From the NCBI RefSeq assembly GCF_037392515.1, contig NC_090280.1, positions 22,325,118-22,389,117 on the forward strand: a stretch of DNA of 64,000 bases, read 5' to 3'. The notes beneath the pieces are model-generated. The model saw nothing but the letters and a program-made list of their open reading frames with translations. It was not told where the DNA came from and ran no database searches. The DNA comes from Haliotis asinina (taxonomy: Eukaryota; Mollusca; Gastropoda; Lepetellida; Haliotidae). The translations under genes were made by a program, and so were the position numbers. Positions within the stretch are counted from its first letter, which is position 1; each line of letters opens with the position of its first letter. Below are positions 1 through 11,815 of the stretch, in pieces.

Positions 1-429
1 GTATGATATTTGCTGTCACAACTGGGCCAACACTCAAAACTATCTACAAATATAAAGCTTTGCAATCTTTCAGACTGAAGAGAATGGCTTGCTACGTGCC
101 CGTAGACATCATATTTTCGTGTAACATGATTAAATATTGAGGTTAAAAACACGAAAATAGGATCAAATTGGATCAGTCACTATAACATCCAAGCATCCGG
201 AAAAAAACTACACTGCTGGGTTATTTTGTTACGATCAGACAAGGAATACCATGGATATTTTTAAATAATGGCATATGATGGGCATCCGGCCTCCTGACTG
301 TTTAGGTGAAGAAATTCTGCTAATTTGGACCGGAGCCCAGTCCCTTTGTCCGTCACGGTCGAGGGAGCGGGCGCTGAACAATTTGCAGTTTGGTTTCGTA
401 ATCAGACCGTTGGCGAGAAACATTATTCG
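1..429. other. no recognisable gene
   Basis: AT-rich sequence upstream of the retroelement fragment. No exon, repeat or RNA signature was recognised. Short open frames here have no family resemblance. Confidence 0.4.
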
Positions 430-1665
430 CTCCGCATCAGTGCCCCTTTAAAGAAAATCTGGAATTCAGAGCTAAATACTTTTGCTGTGCCAGTCCTCTC
501 CTATTCCTTTGGAGTAGTGGATTGGACCAAACAAGACATCCAGAGTCTTGACCACCTGACCAGAATCGTGTCTGATAATAGAGCACACCACCCTCGTTCC
601 TCTCTTAATCGTTTATATATGCTAATCAATTCTGGAGGTCGGGGTTTGATTAATGTGGAGGCTCTTCATGATAGAATTTCATTGTGTACTTTTTGCAAAT
701 ACTTATTTCTCGGATGATCCTCTGGTGATGCATGTCAAAACTCATGATGAAAGCACGCAATTCCACAGCTATTTTAAGCGTGCCAAGGTTGTTGGACACA
801 ATCTGAAATTTGGAGTTGATTTTGTTGATGATGATGTGCTGCTTTGGGAGTAAACCAGGTGAAGTCCGGTACAAAGTCTACCCAGAGTCGGTCCTTTATG
901 GAGAAGCTGTCTGAGAAGCCGTTGCATCGTGTGTACATGCAGTGTGTGGAACAGAACAGCAATTCAACCGACTCCTTCGCCTGGATGAAGTCGGCTGGTC
1001 TCAAATGTGAAACTGAGGGCTTCCATTTTGCTGCTCAGGACCAGTCACTTCCCACTCGCAATCGCCAGAATGTGATTCTTAATCAAAATGTGAACATGGA
1101 ATGTCGATTATGCAATGAATTCACAGAGACTTTCCATACCCTTGTCAGTGGATGCCCTTCCTTGGCACAAACAACATATTTTAAAAGACATGATGGCACG
1201 GCTCGCTGCTTTTACTATCGTCTCCGCCATGCCTGTGGCTTTGTGTCCGACGTTCATCCATGGTACGACCCTGAACATGTCCAGGGCGTCCTTGAAAATG
1301 ATGCTTTTAAACTTATCTGGAATTGGCCAATATACAGCCTGAGACGAATTCCACCCAACAAACCTGATCTTGTCCTTTTTGATAAAGCCAATGAAATTAT
1401 TTATATCATTGAATTTTCTGTCCCTTTTGACAGCAATGTGATTGGTAAGATTCAGGAAAAGCATGATAAATAGGCGGACCTCGCCTTTGAAATGTCTCGC
1501 TTGCATCCCAAGTACACTGTCGTCAGGCTCCCCATTGTTCTCGGTGCCCTTGGTTTGGTACCTCCTGATCTCGCTCCAAGGTGGGAGCACAGCCCTTCTG
1601 ACAATCTGGGTAATGCAGAAGGTTGCAGTATTGGGGAGCCTCCATATTCTCCGGAAAGTTCTTGA
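430..1665 (+). pseudogene. R2/NeSL-type LINE reverse transcriptase-endonuclease fragment, broken
   Basis: This is the C-terminal part of a non-LTR retrotransposon polyprotein. It starts in the post-catalytic reverse transcriptase/thumb region (KIWNSEL, then VPVLSYSFGVVDWTK, then a GGRGLINVEALHDR stretch). A zinc knuckle of form C-x2-C-x7-H-x5-C follows near 1102-1163, then KRHD, and finally KPD with a glutamate 15 residues after the D (near 1360-1413). That order (CCHC, K/RHD, PD...E) is typical of the restriction-like endonuclease of R2/NeSL/Hero elements. The frame changes near 690 and again near 850, there is an in-frame TAG at 1471-1473, and the frame ends with TGA at 1663-1665. The whole N-terminal part is missing, so this is a 5'-truncated dead copy. 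The clade assignment is by motif order only. Confidence 0.85.
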
Positions 1666-1842
1666 TGGGTTCGACTAGGCAGTGTTTTCTGGGAGACGCC
1701 CCATTCACTGTCTGGGCTGCGTGTAGAGGGGGCGAGGACCCTGAGCTGATGATGAGCTTTACCAGCCTGACTGTGCCCGGATCACCCGAACCCTCTCTGC
1801 TGCATTTCAATTTTAATCTGTAAAACATAATAATAATAAATG
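1666..1842 (+). other. 3' end of the LINE fragment with ATAA-rich tail
   Basis: Sequence following the LINE stop codon, ending near 1825-1842 in a short run of TAA/ATAA units that resembles a non-LTR 3' tail. It is probably the 3' untranslated part of the element; the right border is not certain. Confidence 0.45.
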
Positions 1843-2644
1843 CATACTTCTAATGCGCCTGTTACATACACTTACGCATGCTCAAAGCACTACAGAATAT
1901 TTACAATGGAGGAATGTTAACAATAATGTTATTCATTTGTATGGCACTTATGTCCTGATGCCCTGAATTATTGCCCCGGATAGTCACATGACTTATCCCA
2001 CCATTTACCCATTTTCTGCTGGGTGACCAGAGTCAATTCTGAAACTCATAAGGTGAGACCATATGTATCACCTGAGCTTCGTTGTGGAGAAATAAGTCAG
2101 AATCTTTCTCACGCCTAATTTCTGTGGAAGGATTATTTTCCTTCTCGACCTTTTCCTCCTCAAAACTGTCCTCCCAGTCATGTTTAAATATTCGAACACC
2201 AAAACGGAATGAGCACATGCCCCAGTGGTTTATGTTTGCAGTTCATAACGATCAAGGTCTATATTTTAGACGCCAAGTCTCAATCGAGTACATGCAACTT
2301 AGGTTTGACAAACCATTTGTCATTCGTAACTTAATACTATGTCATTTGTGGTGTCTGAAACATGTTATTCCGAAATAATTGTAATATGAGAAATGGTTTT
2401 ATTGTAAGGAATTCTAATTGTTTCAGAATATAAGGACTTGGAGCAGTGATAGCTTCATCTCTGTATTTAGCAAGAGCAAAATTACATTTGGCGTTGAATG
2501 GGAACAGCTCATCGATAGCCATTTTGAAATATATCAGCATCTGATACTAGATCTGAATGTTTTAAGATACGCCAAGAAGCATCTTTGAACGTAATAGATT
2601 CGAACTTGTGGACATTTGCTTCCTATCTTCAGTGCTCGTGTCAG
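1843..2644. other. intergenic, nothing recognised
   Basis: No exon with splice context, RNA gene or known repeat was seen. The open frames here are short and resemble no family. Confidence 0.4.
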
Positions 2645-2752
2645 GTAGAACCAGGCTCATGCAGTTGGTCATTGGATTGTCTGGCCCAGACTCGATTATT
2701 TATAGACCGCTCCAACACTGCTGGAATATTGCTGAGAGCGCCGTTAAAATGA
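2645..2752 (+). repeat. SINE-like repeat, family 1, 3' part
   Basis: Matches the 3' half of the commonest dispersed repeat in the window: GGATTGTCTGGCCCAGACTC, then TATAGACCG, then GCTGGAATATTGCTGAG before the end. The plus orientation is defined here as running towards the CACT-rich tail. The copy is truncated at its 5' side. Confidence 0.7.
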
Positions 2753-2931
2753 ACCCAAGAAAACAACCAACAAGCATCGCTGTATGTAGATAGTGGGTGA
2801 CTAAAAACTGTACTATAACTTAGACGAACATTTCGTCTTTATATGACCATACTTGAAAACATATACTAAATGAAATTGTAATGGCAGCTAAAACTTATTT
2901 CCCTTGAAGATCCCGGTTAGAATTTTTCTTC

Positions 2932-3126
2932 AGTAAACCACGCCTGTTGTAAGGTGTCTAACATGAACAGGTGGTCAGGCTCGCTGACTTGGTTGACACG
3001 TTCCATCGTATCCAAAGTAGATCGATGCTCATGCTGTTGATCCCTGAATTGTCTGCTCCAGACTCGATTTCTTACATACCGACGTCATATAGCTAGAATA
3101 TTGATGTGCTCGTAAAACGAAACTCA
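2932..3126 (+). repeat. SINE-like repeat, family 1, diverged
   Basis: Contains the family 1 blocks GGTCAGGCTCGCTGACTTGG and CTGCTCCAGACTCGATTTCT, ending in a degraded GTAAAACGAAACTCA tail. The 5' portion is degraded. Confidence 0.7.
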
Positions 3127-4033
3127 TCCTCACATGTATTTGGACTCAAGACCTTTCATGTCATGCACAACTGCTTTGTAAGAGCATATGGAGGACGAAT
3201 GCGGCGTCTAGTGTTCTCAGGAGGAATACTGGACACACGACCTGTGTTGTACAGAATGGGCATGTGATTGCAAACGTTCAGAAAAAAAACCATTTGAAAG
3301 TTCAGGTGGTCCAGCCATTTTGTTTTGACGACTGAAATACGATTGTTCAGGTGAATTAAGTTCTTTCAACATGATGGAAAACACGGTGCTTTATATCAAA
3401 CAACTTTCCGCTTTTGTAAAAAGCAATATTAACAACAAGGCATTAAATTACGGACAGATCAAGACACGATTGAAAGTGAAAACGCAGAAGAGTGTGTGCA
3501 TGTGTGTGAGGGGGTGAGGGAGGTGCGTGTGTGTGTGTGTTGTGTGTGGACGGCGGGGGTAAGGAGAGGGATTTGGTGGGATTGGATCCTTAGCAACCTC
3601 TAAATGAACCGATTGGACGTGTATGATAACTTTGCTGAGGGCGTCTCTTTAAACTCTCATCGTTGTTCACAATAGCAATCACTGAATTGACTGGTCCTGA
3701 AATATAAACAGGCAGGCGTGATGTGGCTGGAATATTGATGAGCGCAGCGTTATTCAACAAATGCATGTACAAATTACAATGCTTACTTAATAAAAGCCTG
3801 TGCAATTCAGCAACTGATATTTGACAGAGCGCTGGTGGCGACGCAGAACGCCAATACACACAATTGATCTGAAAGTAGGACTAAATTCAGCTGCGATGTA
3901 TCGTCTTCCTTCGTTAGCGTTTGCAATAAATTCGATATTTCTAGTATGAGGATGGTGCTTGTCAGAATTGTCAGGGACTATGGAATGCTAGAAGTGCCAT
4001 TGTCGCTGTGTGACATTTTTGCGTTGTCGCAAA
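3127..4033. other. intergenic with a GT-rich microsatellite
   Basis: Contains an imperfect GT/GA-rich microsatellite at about 3489-3560. No coding exon was recognised in the rest. Confidence 0.5.
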
Positions 4034-4125
4034 ATGACTGTGAGTGAGTGAGTGAGTGAGTGAGTGAGTGAGTGAGTTGATATTTAACGTCACATCGGCG
4101 ATATTTCATCCATATCGTGACGGGA
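4034..4125 (-). repeat. SINE tail with (GTGA)n microsatellite
   Basis: About nine GTGA units are followed by a block ending CATATCGTGACGGG. It corresponds to the shared 3' end of the SINE families, read from the tail inward, so the element lies on the minus strand. Only the 3' end is preserved. Confidence 0.65.
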
Positions 4126-5204
4126 ACAATTAACACTGAAATGGAACGTATGTGTATTTTAAAAATCTGTCGACAATGGACAGTAAAACAACTAGAATAT
4201 CACAATTAGCATTAAAACTAGCGTAGAAAGTTAAAACTAACATCATTACATGGACAATACAGTATAAAAACAGGCTATAGATCTCCAACAACTGCAGGTA
4301 GATCACCACACTAGGGACCATGGGGACTTACAGTACCTTTGCTACATGCATAGACCATAGAATTTAGACCTTTCCTTCAGCCGCCGGCGAGTGTACGGAA
4401 TGCTAGCCAAAATTAAAACAACAAAAACACTACGTTTAAAAAGCCTGGTGAGTTTACATTGACTTGAAAGTTTTTGGACTTACGTACCCTCTCTGGAGGA
4501 CAATAATTTTATGGTACTTCAACTCCCTTTGAGGGTACAGCCACTAACAATTCTAGTTACTAAACTAACCTACCAATCATTAAAATACATCTATATACAG
4601 ATCATATTATTCAAGATTCAACTATGAAATCAATTTCTTTTAAAAAACCAATAATTGAATAACCACTGTGTTAAAAAAAATCCTTAATAGTTTTTACAGT
4701 AAACTTCTTATCCCTTATGATGGAGAATATGCTTGACCGTGACTCTCTCATCACAAGGGATACGAAACGAAGGATCCTTACCTTTTGACAGGTATGCATG
4801 AGTGTATCTTGTATGACCAATACGACATTAAGCAAAATGTTATAATGAACCAAAGTGCGACAATGCGACAATGTCCCTTCTAGGATTCCATAAGACAACT
4901 ATACCAACTGGTGATCTGTCACGTAGTCATGTCCCGTTAAGACCCTGTTGTCGTTGATTCTACACATTCTGCACTATTGTGTTAAACACTCTAATTTCTC
5001 GTTGGTTCTACATACTTTCGTGTCATCTGGTGGAGAGCACAGGCAGTCCGTGCATAAATACACCGCATCTTTTGTTTATTATTATTGTCCAATATACGAG
5101 CCGGATTCGATGACTGGGGTTCGAATCCCATATTTACTCGAGTATTGGATCATTGATCATTTAAAGTCATGTATGTGTCGGAGTTCAAGTCGTGTTATAT
5201 ATTT
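4126..5204. other. intergenic, nothing firm
   Basis: No gene recognised. A tRNA B-box-like sequence (GGGGTTCGAATCCC) lies near 5117-5130 without a matching A box or cloverleaf. It is more likely a worn SINE head than a tRNA gene. Confidence 0.4.
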
Positions 5205-5545
5205 CAACGAGATAAGAGTTGAGAGGTGGATAGTTGAGCGGATACGAGGGGTACTGAACAGTGCAGGGGTGAGGGGAGCGGAGTGTTGTAGAGGTGAGAA
5301 TCGGAGAATCGGGGGTTGCAGAGCAATGCACAGTCAAGTATTGCGAAATGAGAGGAGAGGGATGTGAAGTTGAGTGGAGCAGAGCAATGTGGGCAGGTAC
5401 AGAGCGGTGCGGAGTCAAGTGGAGCGGAGAGGAGAGGAGAGGATTGATACAGAAAGGAGTGGTGCGGATAGGTAAAGGGAGGAGTTGAATACAGAGGAGC
5501 GGGAACAGAAAGTTGAACAATGCAGTGCAGAAGAGTGATGACAGG
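5205..5545. repeat. purine-rich low-complexity tract
   Basis: The plus strand is dominated by degenerate GAGAGGAG/GAGCGGAG-type motifs for about 340 bp. The long open frames on both strands here come from the composition and are not genes. Confidence 0.75.
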
Positions 5546-6737
5546 AGAGAAGCAGAGGTGATACTCAAGTACGATACACCGACTACACGCACACTGCAAT
5601 GCCCACACTACAAGCTCTAGATGTAGAAACAGTGAGTGCCAAATATTAATATGTAATGGTGTGCTTCTACACTGTGATCAAACCATCGACTTTCCGCTCT
5701 CCGCCAGACGCGGTACCAAGTACACTCAAGATGTGATACATTTTATCTATCTGTTTTAACGCAAAGAGATGTGCTCCTAATGAAATGACTGGTCAAAAAC
5801 GTGTGAATGTTAACCCTTTAACAATGACATTACACGAAACAGTTTCTCTTACACTAACGCAATATATTCTAAAATGACTTATGCGTTTCTTTTTTGGAGA
5901 GTGTAGTAGATTACAGTTGGTATGTCGCAGTCATGACCAGTAACTGATCAATCAAACCTAGAACCGAGATATAAATAGAGAGTTGATTACACCTTTCCGG
6001 AAGACTTATTTAATTCACCCAGTGACTTCATTGAGGGTGCTGTATGATGTACACTTGATGCCCCAATGCCTGTAGAGCAGCACTTCCAACAGATACCAAT
6101 GGATGCTAAATGCATCCACTAATAGCAAGGCTTTACCGTCCCTGCCCTGGTCCTAGATATATTTTCCTTGATGTGTGTTGATTGAATCTAAAAATATCGT
6201 ACTAACTTCCATAGGACCATGTGCAGTATGGATCTAAATATACATTTATCATTACTGCTCAGTGTCTTGATGTTTTCATAAAATCATTTATCCGTCTTTT
6301 GTTGGAGTTTGCGCTTAAGGCTGCAGTTCGGCGCTAGAGGGTTTGCATTCATCCTTCCGGGTACCCATGGACTATTTGGTACATGGACGCCAGTTTCGAA
6401 TAACTATCTTAGAATAATAATTATATTTTTGACAGCATTGAAAGGAGATATAACCACCGTATCAGTTAGAAAACTTGTTTATAGGATATATGAATTATAA
6501 AAGTGATCAGTTAAGTCATTTATCTCCTGTGTGCAACATTTATCAAATGACGTCACGCCACTTCACTTGAAAGGTGAGGAGAATGTGGTCAGGTGAGATG
6601 AAATGGGGTTTCACCTCCTACTGAAGAATATTTCGCTCACACGTTGAGGTGCATGTGTGTGTATGTGTGGCTACTTGTACTAGCCCAGACTTTTATACTG
6701 CTACCACTCACTGAGCTACCATGCCGCAGTTAAGCAT
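5546..6737. other. intergenic, nothing recognised
   Basis: No exon, RNA gene or clear repeat was recognised. Confidence 0.35.
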
Positions 6738-6925
6738 GAATACCTCACTCAGACACATCATACTGACTCCGAGCGGACCATTCCTTATACAAATTAATGC
6801 CGAACGCCAGACAGGGACCAACAAGTACCACTTTTAACCGTCTATTGGTAAAACACGTCCAGGGGGGAAAAGGCGACCTTCGATCTGCGACTCCGAGCCG
6901 ACCAGTCCCTGTTGTATCCATTAAT
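6738..6925 (-). repeat. diverged copy of a widespread molluscan SINE
   Basis: Carries a block like CTCAGACACATCATACTGAC followed by a GCCGAACGCCAGACAGGGAC-type block. This resembles a tRNA-derived SINE type I recall as common across molluscs. The tRNA-like head is not evident, so this is a partial copy. The identification is from memory. Confidence 0.5.
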
Positions 6926-7454
6926 ACCGGCGACATCACATGAGAGAGTACAGTTTTTGTTACCACCTTCAACAAGCTCACTAAACACAGAACCCACAGA
7001 TGTCTCCTATTTATTATCTGAGAGCTATGGTTTAGGCTCACATGCGCTCCAGACCAGTATAATAGGCTTTATCTGGTCTGTGTCAGCACAGTGACATGAT
7101 AATGTAGAGGCCAATATGAGACAATTACTTTGTGTGGAAGTCCTGAGTGATTCGCGATTTCCTTACTATGTTATTAGTCCAGTCAGGGGCTTGCTATTTA
7201 TAAAAATAGAAGAGTTTTGTCAATGTGAATCGGTAACGTATCATTACCCTGAGTCCCTTAGACCAAGGGTATAATAGCAAGGTGGGTTTGCAGCTGGACA
7301 ACTAGTCAGTGATATATTGTATGGGTGAGAAAATATAGGCAATTCACATAGTGATGTATACCATAGGCGTAACCATGGAAATAACAGATCAGTGTGTTGT
7401 AACATAGCTGTAACACACCAAAGTGGTGGAACTATCACACTGAGAAAGTAAGCT

Positions 7455-7537
7455 ATGTGACAATTCAAGACGTAACGGAATTCAAGGTGTATCACAATTC
7501 AAGGTGTATCACAATTCAAGGTGTATCACAATTCCAA
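7455..7537. repeat. 17-bp tandem repeat
   Basis: The unit AATTCAAGGTGTATCAC is repeated about three to four times head to tail, with a degraded first copy. No coding potential. Confidence 0.8.
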
Positions 7538-8383
7538 CTGCCTCAAGAATGTTTTTTCTAGTTCATGCATGAAATGAAGACCCCTGGTTCCTGGATCCAG
7601 CAAGGGCTTCATTATGAGCAGGTGCCACAACCACGACAGATTTGAGAAAGGCTCCTGAAAGCTGTTCCTGGGATTCTGTGATGATGTGTGCCTACTGCCA
7701 CGTCGGTTGTATACTGGCCAAGGTCTCATAAGAAAGTACACGCCTGGTGTTGTGGGACAATCCCTCGTCCCCACCCCCACCCCCCAAAAAAAAACATAAA
7801 TAGTTTTCAAGCAATGTTGTAATCTGTGGTGTTTTGAAACACTTGCACACTGTTTGTAACAAGGCACAATAGAAAAAACTCCTAAATATCTATGCTGTTT
7901 TTAAGGCAATGCTTTATCAAAGGATCAGGAGTGCACTTTCTTTTAAACGTCAGTTTATATATAGATCACACTGTTCCTTCCTATGAGACATCAACGTTAC
8001 AACATTCATAGCCTAAACTTTAATTCTTTAAGATTTCTCTACGGTCACCTTAGAGGCAGGCTTACGATCACCTTAGTGCTTTGTGAAAGGAGGCCCTGAA
8101 AGGGGTATAACTCAGGAAAGGTATGGTGTTGGCTTGGTGTGTCTGAATATAATTTGATAGTCTCAAGTATAAATTGTAACATATAAATTGGAAAAGAGTC
8201 CCAGTAATGTGGGAAATTCAGAATCTGAGGAAATCTAGACTTCATTTAATGCTTAAGCATTGCAGGAGGGGCTAGGCAGTAGGGAAACAATGTGGTTCAT
8301 TGACGGAGAGACATAAAACGTGTTGGCAGATGGGTCAGATGTATGCTTATCAGCTCGAATGATCTACAGGGGTCTACGGGCGT

Positions 8384-8494
8384 CCAGGGTCCCGATCCAT
8401 AAAGCGTTCGTAGAGCATTCCTAAACCTATGATAAAATATAGAGTTACGGCATGTCGTAACGTTATGAACGCTTTACGGATCAGGACCCAGGAG
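8384..8494. mobile_element. short palindromic element (MITE-like hairpin)
   Basis: The left end (GGGTCCCGATCCATAAAGCG) pairs with the reverse complement of the right end (CGCTTTACGGATCAGGACCC), giving a hairpin of about 105 bp. No transposase is present. A partial related sequence lies at 9283-9346. Probably a non-autonomous DNA element. Confidence 0.6.
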
Positions 8495-9282
8495 AACGTT
8501 CCAGTGACACATGTAACAGCCATATTGTCAGTTTATACTAGTTATTGGCATAGGTTGTCATCACAGCTCACTATGATAGTTCAACTGCCTAAGCTATCAA
8601 GGAAGCCATCGCTCATGATGATGTTCCTCCTTTGTGCAAATACCGAGATTTAACTTCACTTTGAAGCTAGTCAAGCTTGCACAACGTTCAAATATAACAG
8701 TGCTGCCCTGCCAAGGCCACTAGTTTCAGAGAACCTTTATCAAGCTCTCTCAGGCCGTGCTACATTGAATTTAATCTAGCGAGACAATATTTGGTTACGC
8801 AGTGTTCTATTGAATGTTCCTGATATCTGATCAAGCAATACCGAAGGTTCGGTCTTCCCCTCTATACATTAGGCGGTAGGTCTTTCATTAAAGGTCGATG
8901 GCATTTCGTGAATGTCTGCTACGTTGTGGATAAGTTGATATATATTCCGCAGGTGAATGGACAGAGTTGCGTCCCTTACGCTTGACAGCAACCTGTGAAC
9001 GGGACCAGTATGATATGCTAGTACCTAAACTAAGGTTAAGGTGATTAGGACGAACGTGCAAATATGTTTCGTTATAACACCTCGAGAGCCAAGGAATTCT
9101 CTGTTTCAAAGACACCAAGGATTTCTTATATATTTTGTTAAACCAGAAGTGATGCCAGCCTGATATGTAAATAATCTTCTATGAAAACAACAGCATGCAC
9201 GGGCATGTCTGTGGCAATGTCGTTTTAAAACGTGTTTTATTGAACCTATATCATACTGGATCCATACCTATAACATACTGGA

Positions 9283-9346
9283 TCGACATTGCGTTCGTAA
9301 CATTACGACCTGCCGTAACTCTATACGTTATCATAGGCTTATGAAT
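9283..9346. repeat. partial copy of the 8.4-kb palindromic element
   Basis: Shares the core (GCGTTCGTAACATTACGAC, then CCGTAACTCTATA and a CTATGATAAC-like part) with the element at 8384-8494, in inverted order. Only one arm and the core are visible. Confidence 0.45.
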
Positions 9347-10462
9347 GGCATAATACTAGGAACGTTTTGTCGATAGGGTGCGGTGACCTTAAAGTATCAC
9401 ACTGACAATGGATGGCGGTATGGTCAACAGTAGCCAATTGTGGTCGGGGCCATCTTGCACAGAGCGATATTAGCTTCGCTGACTCCCATGCTCTTACATG
9501 GGCTTAAGCTGATCATAGTGCTAAGATCGTTTTGTACAAGTGGCCCCTGGATCTCAGTCTATAAAGCGATTACAACAAAACGTATGTCAGCGATGGATGA
9601 TAAAACACATTTGGTAATAGGAGAACTCTAATAGGTTTCACTGACCGATCACACCATAAATAGACTTAAGACAATCCTCATCGTAATAGCAATTTGTGGA
9701 AGTGGACCTTCAGTTTTTATTCATTTATTGCAGCTGTAGTTTTCATTTCAAAACCGTCAGGGGCCGATCCACATACAACAGCAGCATAAGACCAATTCCA
9801 GCCCGATTGTTCACGAGTCGGAAAGACAGTAGATTACACTAGACTTACAGGCATTATCAATTCATCCTGCCCGGCACCCCTTCATAGCTTAGTAAATGGT
9901 ATAGTCACAGTTACTTGTTGGTAAACCGCCAAATTCCCAAAACATAACTTTATGACCCCTGGAAACTCACTCACTCGCCCAGTTCCTGTAGAAACACTCA
10001 CTCACGCACTCACTCACGAATCAAATTCTTTTTCGCAGGAGCCCAATGCTTCCCAATGTAACACATATTTTGTCATGGTAGGAAATCTTCAGAAGACAAA
10101 TCTCGTCATATTATGAAATGGACACAAACAGCGCACGGTATATGTTTACATTCCGACATTTCCCTATATGACGGCGATGAACGTGTCCAGATGTTCCGCT
10201 GTAAGGATGGAATTAGAACGGTGACATTTTGAGAACAAGTTATCTTGAAAACGTGATGACATTGATATATCAGTCGATGCCGTGGCCATGATCCTTGTCG
10301 ATCACCATCGTTTGTTATATCGGACAGGTATTCTGTTTCATAGTCCCAGTGGGGGTGCTGGTTAGATCTGGCAGTCGACACCACTGGGTCGCGAAAGAGA
10401 GATGATATTGATTTTAGTCGTAGTCAGAAAAAGTGGAGATTGAGACAGTAGTGTTTTAAACC
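9347..10462. other. intergenic, nothing recognised
   Basis: Only short CACT-like microsatellite traces occur, near 9965-10020. No exon or RNA gene was recognised. Confidence 0.35.
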
Positions 10463-10730
10463 GACTGAGTGAGTGAGTTTAGTTTTACGCCGCCTTCAGC
10501 AATATTCCAGCTATATGTCGGCGGTCTGTAAATAATTGAGTCTGGGCCAGACAACCCAGTTATCAACAGCATGAGCATCGATCTGAGTATTTGGGAACCG
10601 ATGGTATGTGTCAATCAAGTCAGCAAACCTGACCACCTGATGCCGTTATTCGCCTGTTAGGGCAAGCATAATCTTTTTATGTCGAGCATGGGTTACCGAA
10701 GGCCTTTTCTACCCTGCGACCTTCACGGGG
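10463..10730 (-). repeat. SINE-like repeat, family 1, near full length
   Basis: Reads from a GTGAGTGAGT tail through CAGCAATATTCCAGCTATAT, GTCTGTAAATAATTGAGTCT, GAGCATCGATCTGAG and a GACCACCTGA block to CCTTCACGGGG. Nearly all family 1 segments are present, on the minus strand. It faces another copy at 10829-11012. Confidence 0.8.
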
Positions 10731-10828
10731 CCTGACTAACTTATATCGTGGGAACAGGCGGCGTTGTCACTCGACTAGCAGACAGTCTTTGTCTGATAGT
10801 CCAAAGGGCGCCTGAAGATACCGCCAGA

Positions 10829-11012
10829 ATTGGTCTTCAGTAACCCATACTTGTCGTAAGAGGCAACTAACGGGATCTGATAGTCAGGCTCACTGACGTG
10901 GTTGAGATATGCCATCGGATTCCAATTATGTAGATGCTGCTGATCACTGGATTGTCTGGTCTAGACTCGATTATCTATAAACCGCCGCCATATAGTTTAA
11001 AGCAGCGTTGAA
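10829..11012 (+). repeat. SINE-like repeat, family 1, inverted partner
   Basis: Begins with CTTCAGTAACCCATACTTGT and ends near AAGCAGCGTTGAAC, on the plus strand. It lies head to head with the copy at 10463-10730, with about 100 bp between them. The CACT tail is missing. Confidence 0.75.
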
Positions 11013-11540
11013 CAACTAGCCAAATGGTTTTCTAGATATGTACAGTTTTGTCATAATGCTGAAAGACATTGCAATTCTTACCCATGATATCAACCTGGCC
11101 AAGACTAAATACGTAGTGTATTACCAGATGAATATACACCCCCTTCTCATCGGTATGTGGGTTTGTCCGTACATTCCTGGGGGACATCGATACCTGGTAC
11201 TTGTATCGGTCAGTTTGCTACCAGACTGTCAGGCAATTACTGAGTGGACCTCTGGGATCAACATCAACATAGGTTAATGTCAATTCCCAGCTGTAATGAC
11301 CGAGGATTAGCTCCTTGGTTCAGCAAGCGGAAGTCCAGTCATCCGATGACTCCAGATTTAGCGGTCGCATTCATTTCATATGAATACCTTCACTCGGACG
11401 TGTGCCGATAACCTCAAAGACCCCCTACCCTGATGACCGCTCACTGGCCTAGCCGGTCATGTCGACGATAATGTCATTCCCTATCAATGTAAACTGGTGT
11501 TGCCCACATCATTGCTATATAGTGTAAATTGTTACGTGGC

Positions 11541-11650
11541 AGCCGCGGTGGCTGAGCGCGTTCTGCAGCTAACTTTGTGTGCTGGCGATTAGGACTCTGA
11601 AAGTGTGGGTTCGAATCCCCAATAGAATCTGAACTTTACTACGAAAATGT
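11541..11650 (+). repeat. tRNA-Leu-like SINE, family 3
   Basis: The A-box region is GCGGTGGCTGAGCGCG and the B box is GGGTTCGAATCCCC, with a long variable region between them like a type II tRNA. It ends in a short non-tRNA body shared with the copies at 49.5-50.05 kb. It is a SINE head, not a functional tRNA gene, because the acceptor ends do not pair well. Confidence 0.6.
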
Positions 11651-11703
11651 CCTTCCCATTATAACATGTTACTTTACGTTGGTGTCACTCATGTAAACGT
11701 TGT

Positions 11704-11815
11704 TGGATCTGTGGCTAAAAGTTTCGCTTGTCGTTAGATTTCCCACATTGGTACTATGTGTGAAGCTCATTTCTGGTGACCCCAGCCGTGATATTACCGG
11801 CATAGGTAAAACAAG
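11704..11815 (+). repeat. tRNA-derived SINE, family 2, diverged
   Basis: The body TGTGTGAAGCTCATTTCTGG followed by CCGTGATATTACCGGCATAG matches the better copies at 15.5 and 16.7 kb. The B box is degraded. Confidence 0.6.

Noticed and set aside
5185..5608. Two long overlapping frames rich in Ser/Pro/Leu and a plus-strand frame at 5294-5488
   Set aside because: All fall in the purine-rich low-complexity tract, where stop codons are depleted by composition.
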